Shown one piece after another: positions 6,023 to 6,027 of a stretch of DNA of 6,027 nucleotides. Every line of letters begins with the position of its first letter. Position 1 is the first letter of the stretch. Under the pieces are notes generated by a model. The model was not told the DNA's origin. It did not search any database and worked only from the letters and a program-made list of their open reading frames with translations. Made by a program: the position numbers and the translations under genes. Origin of the DNA: Thermoplasmata archaeon (GTDB taxonomy: Archaea > Thermoplasmatota > Thermoplasmata > Thermoplasmatales > Thermoplasmataceae); contig JAJZNS010000007.1 in the NCBI GenBank assembly GCA_021811635.1, forward strand, positions 1 through 6,027. Reading direction: 5' to 3'.

Positions 6023-6027
6023 CATTC

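Noticed and set aside
5943..6027. The tRNA gene as an integration (att) site for a mobile element.
   Set aside because: No integrase and no repeat of the tRNA 3' end is visible, and the window stops ten bases after the tRNA.

Overview
The window looks like chromosomal DNA from a euryarchaeon, most likely a relative of the Thermoplasmatales. That placement is inferred from gene content and signals, not from a search. The evidence is: a PIN–ATPase–KH protein of a characteristically archaeal type; a CTU1/TtuA-type tRNA thiolase; archaeal TATA boxes about 25 bases before start codons, implying leaderless mRNAs; GTG and TTG starts; heavy use of AGG and ATA codons; and a tRNA gene without an encoded CCA. 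Base composition is near half G+C by eye, higher than in many Thermoplasmatales. No phage, insertion sequence, CRISPR array or other mobile DNA is visible.

Layout: every protein gene is on the minus strand, so transcription runs from high to low coordinates. From the right there is a plus-strand tRNA-Ile(GAU) gene (5943-6017). It is followed by a divergent promoter region (about 5818-5942) and then a tightly packed three-gene operon. The operon encodes a PIN–PilT-type ATPase–KH protein (4015-5817), a CTU1/Ncs6/TtuA-like PP-loop tRNA thiolase (3110-4018) and a stand-alone asparagine-synthetase-type PP-loop protein (2373-3113). Both junctions are 4-base start/stop overlaps (GTGA and ATGA), so the three products are probably translationally coupled and act in related processes. 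After a 106-base gap come a 14-helix MFS exporter (821-2266) and an isochorismatase-fold cysteine hydrolase (210-791). The hydrolase appears to have its own promoter set against the exporter's stop codon. The left edge cuts a methylthioadenosine phosphorylase gene; its first 30 codons and a very clear TATA box are present.

How the genes may work together: the operon joins a probable RNA-binding nuclease/ATPase, an RNA-thiolating enzyme and a second ATP-pyrophosphatase of unknown substrate, which suggests an RNA-modification or RNA-quality module. It is the most interesting part of the window. The exporter and hydrolase may form a small detoxification or metabolite-handling pair, although separate promoters weaken that idea. 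The phosphorylase belongs to methionine/polyamine salvage and looks independent.
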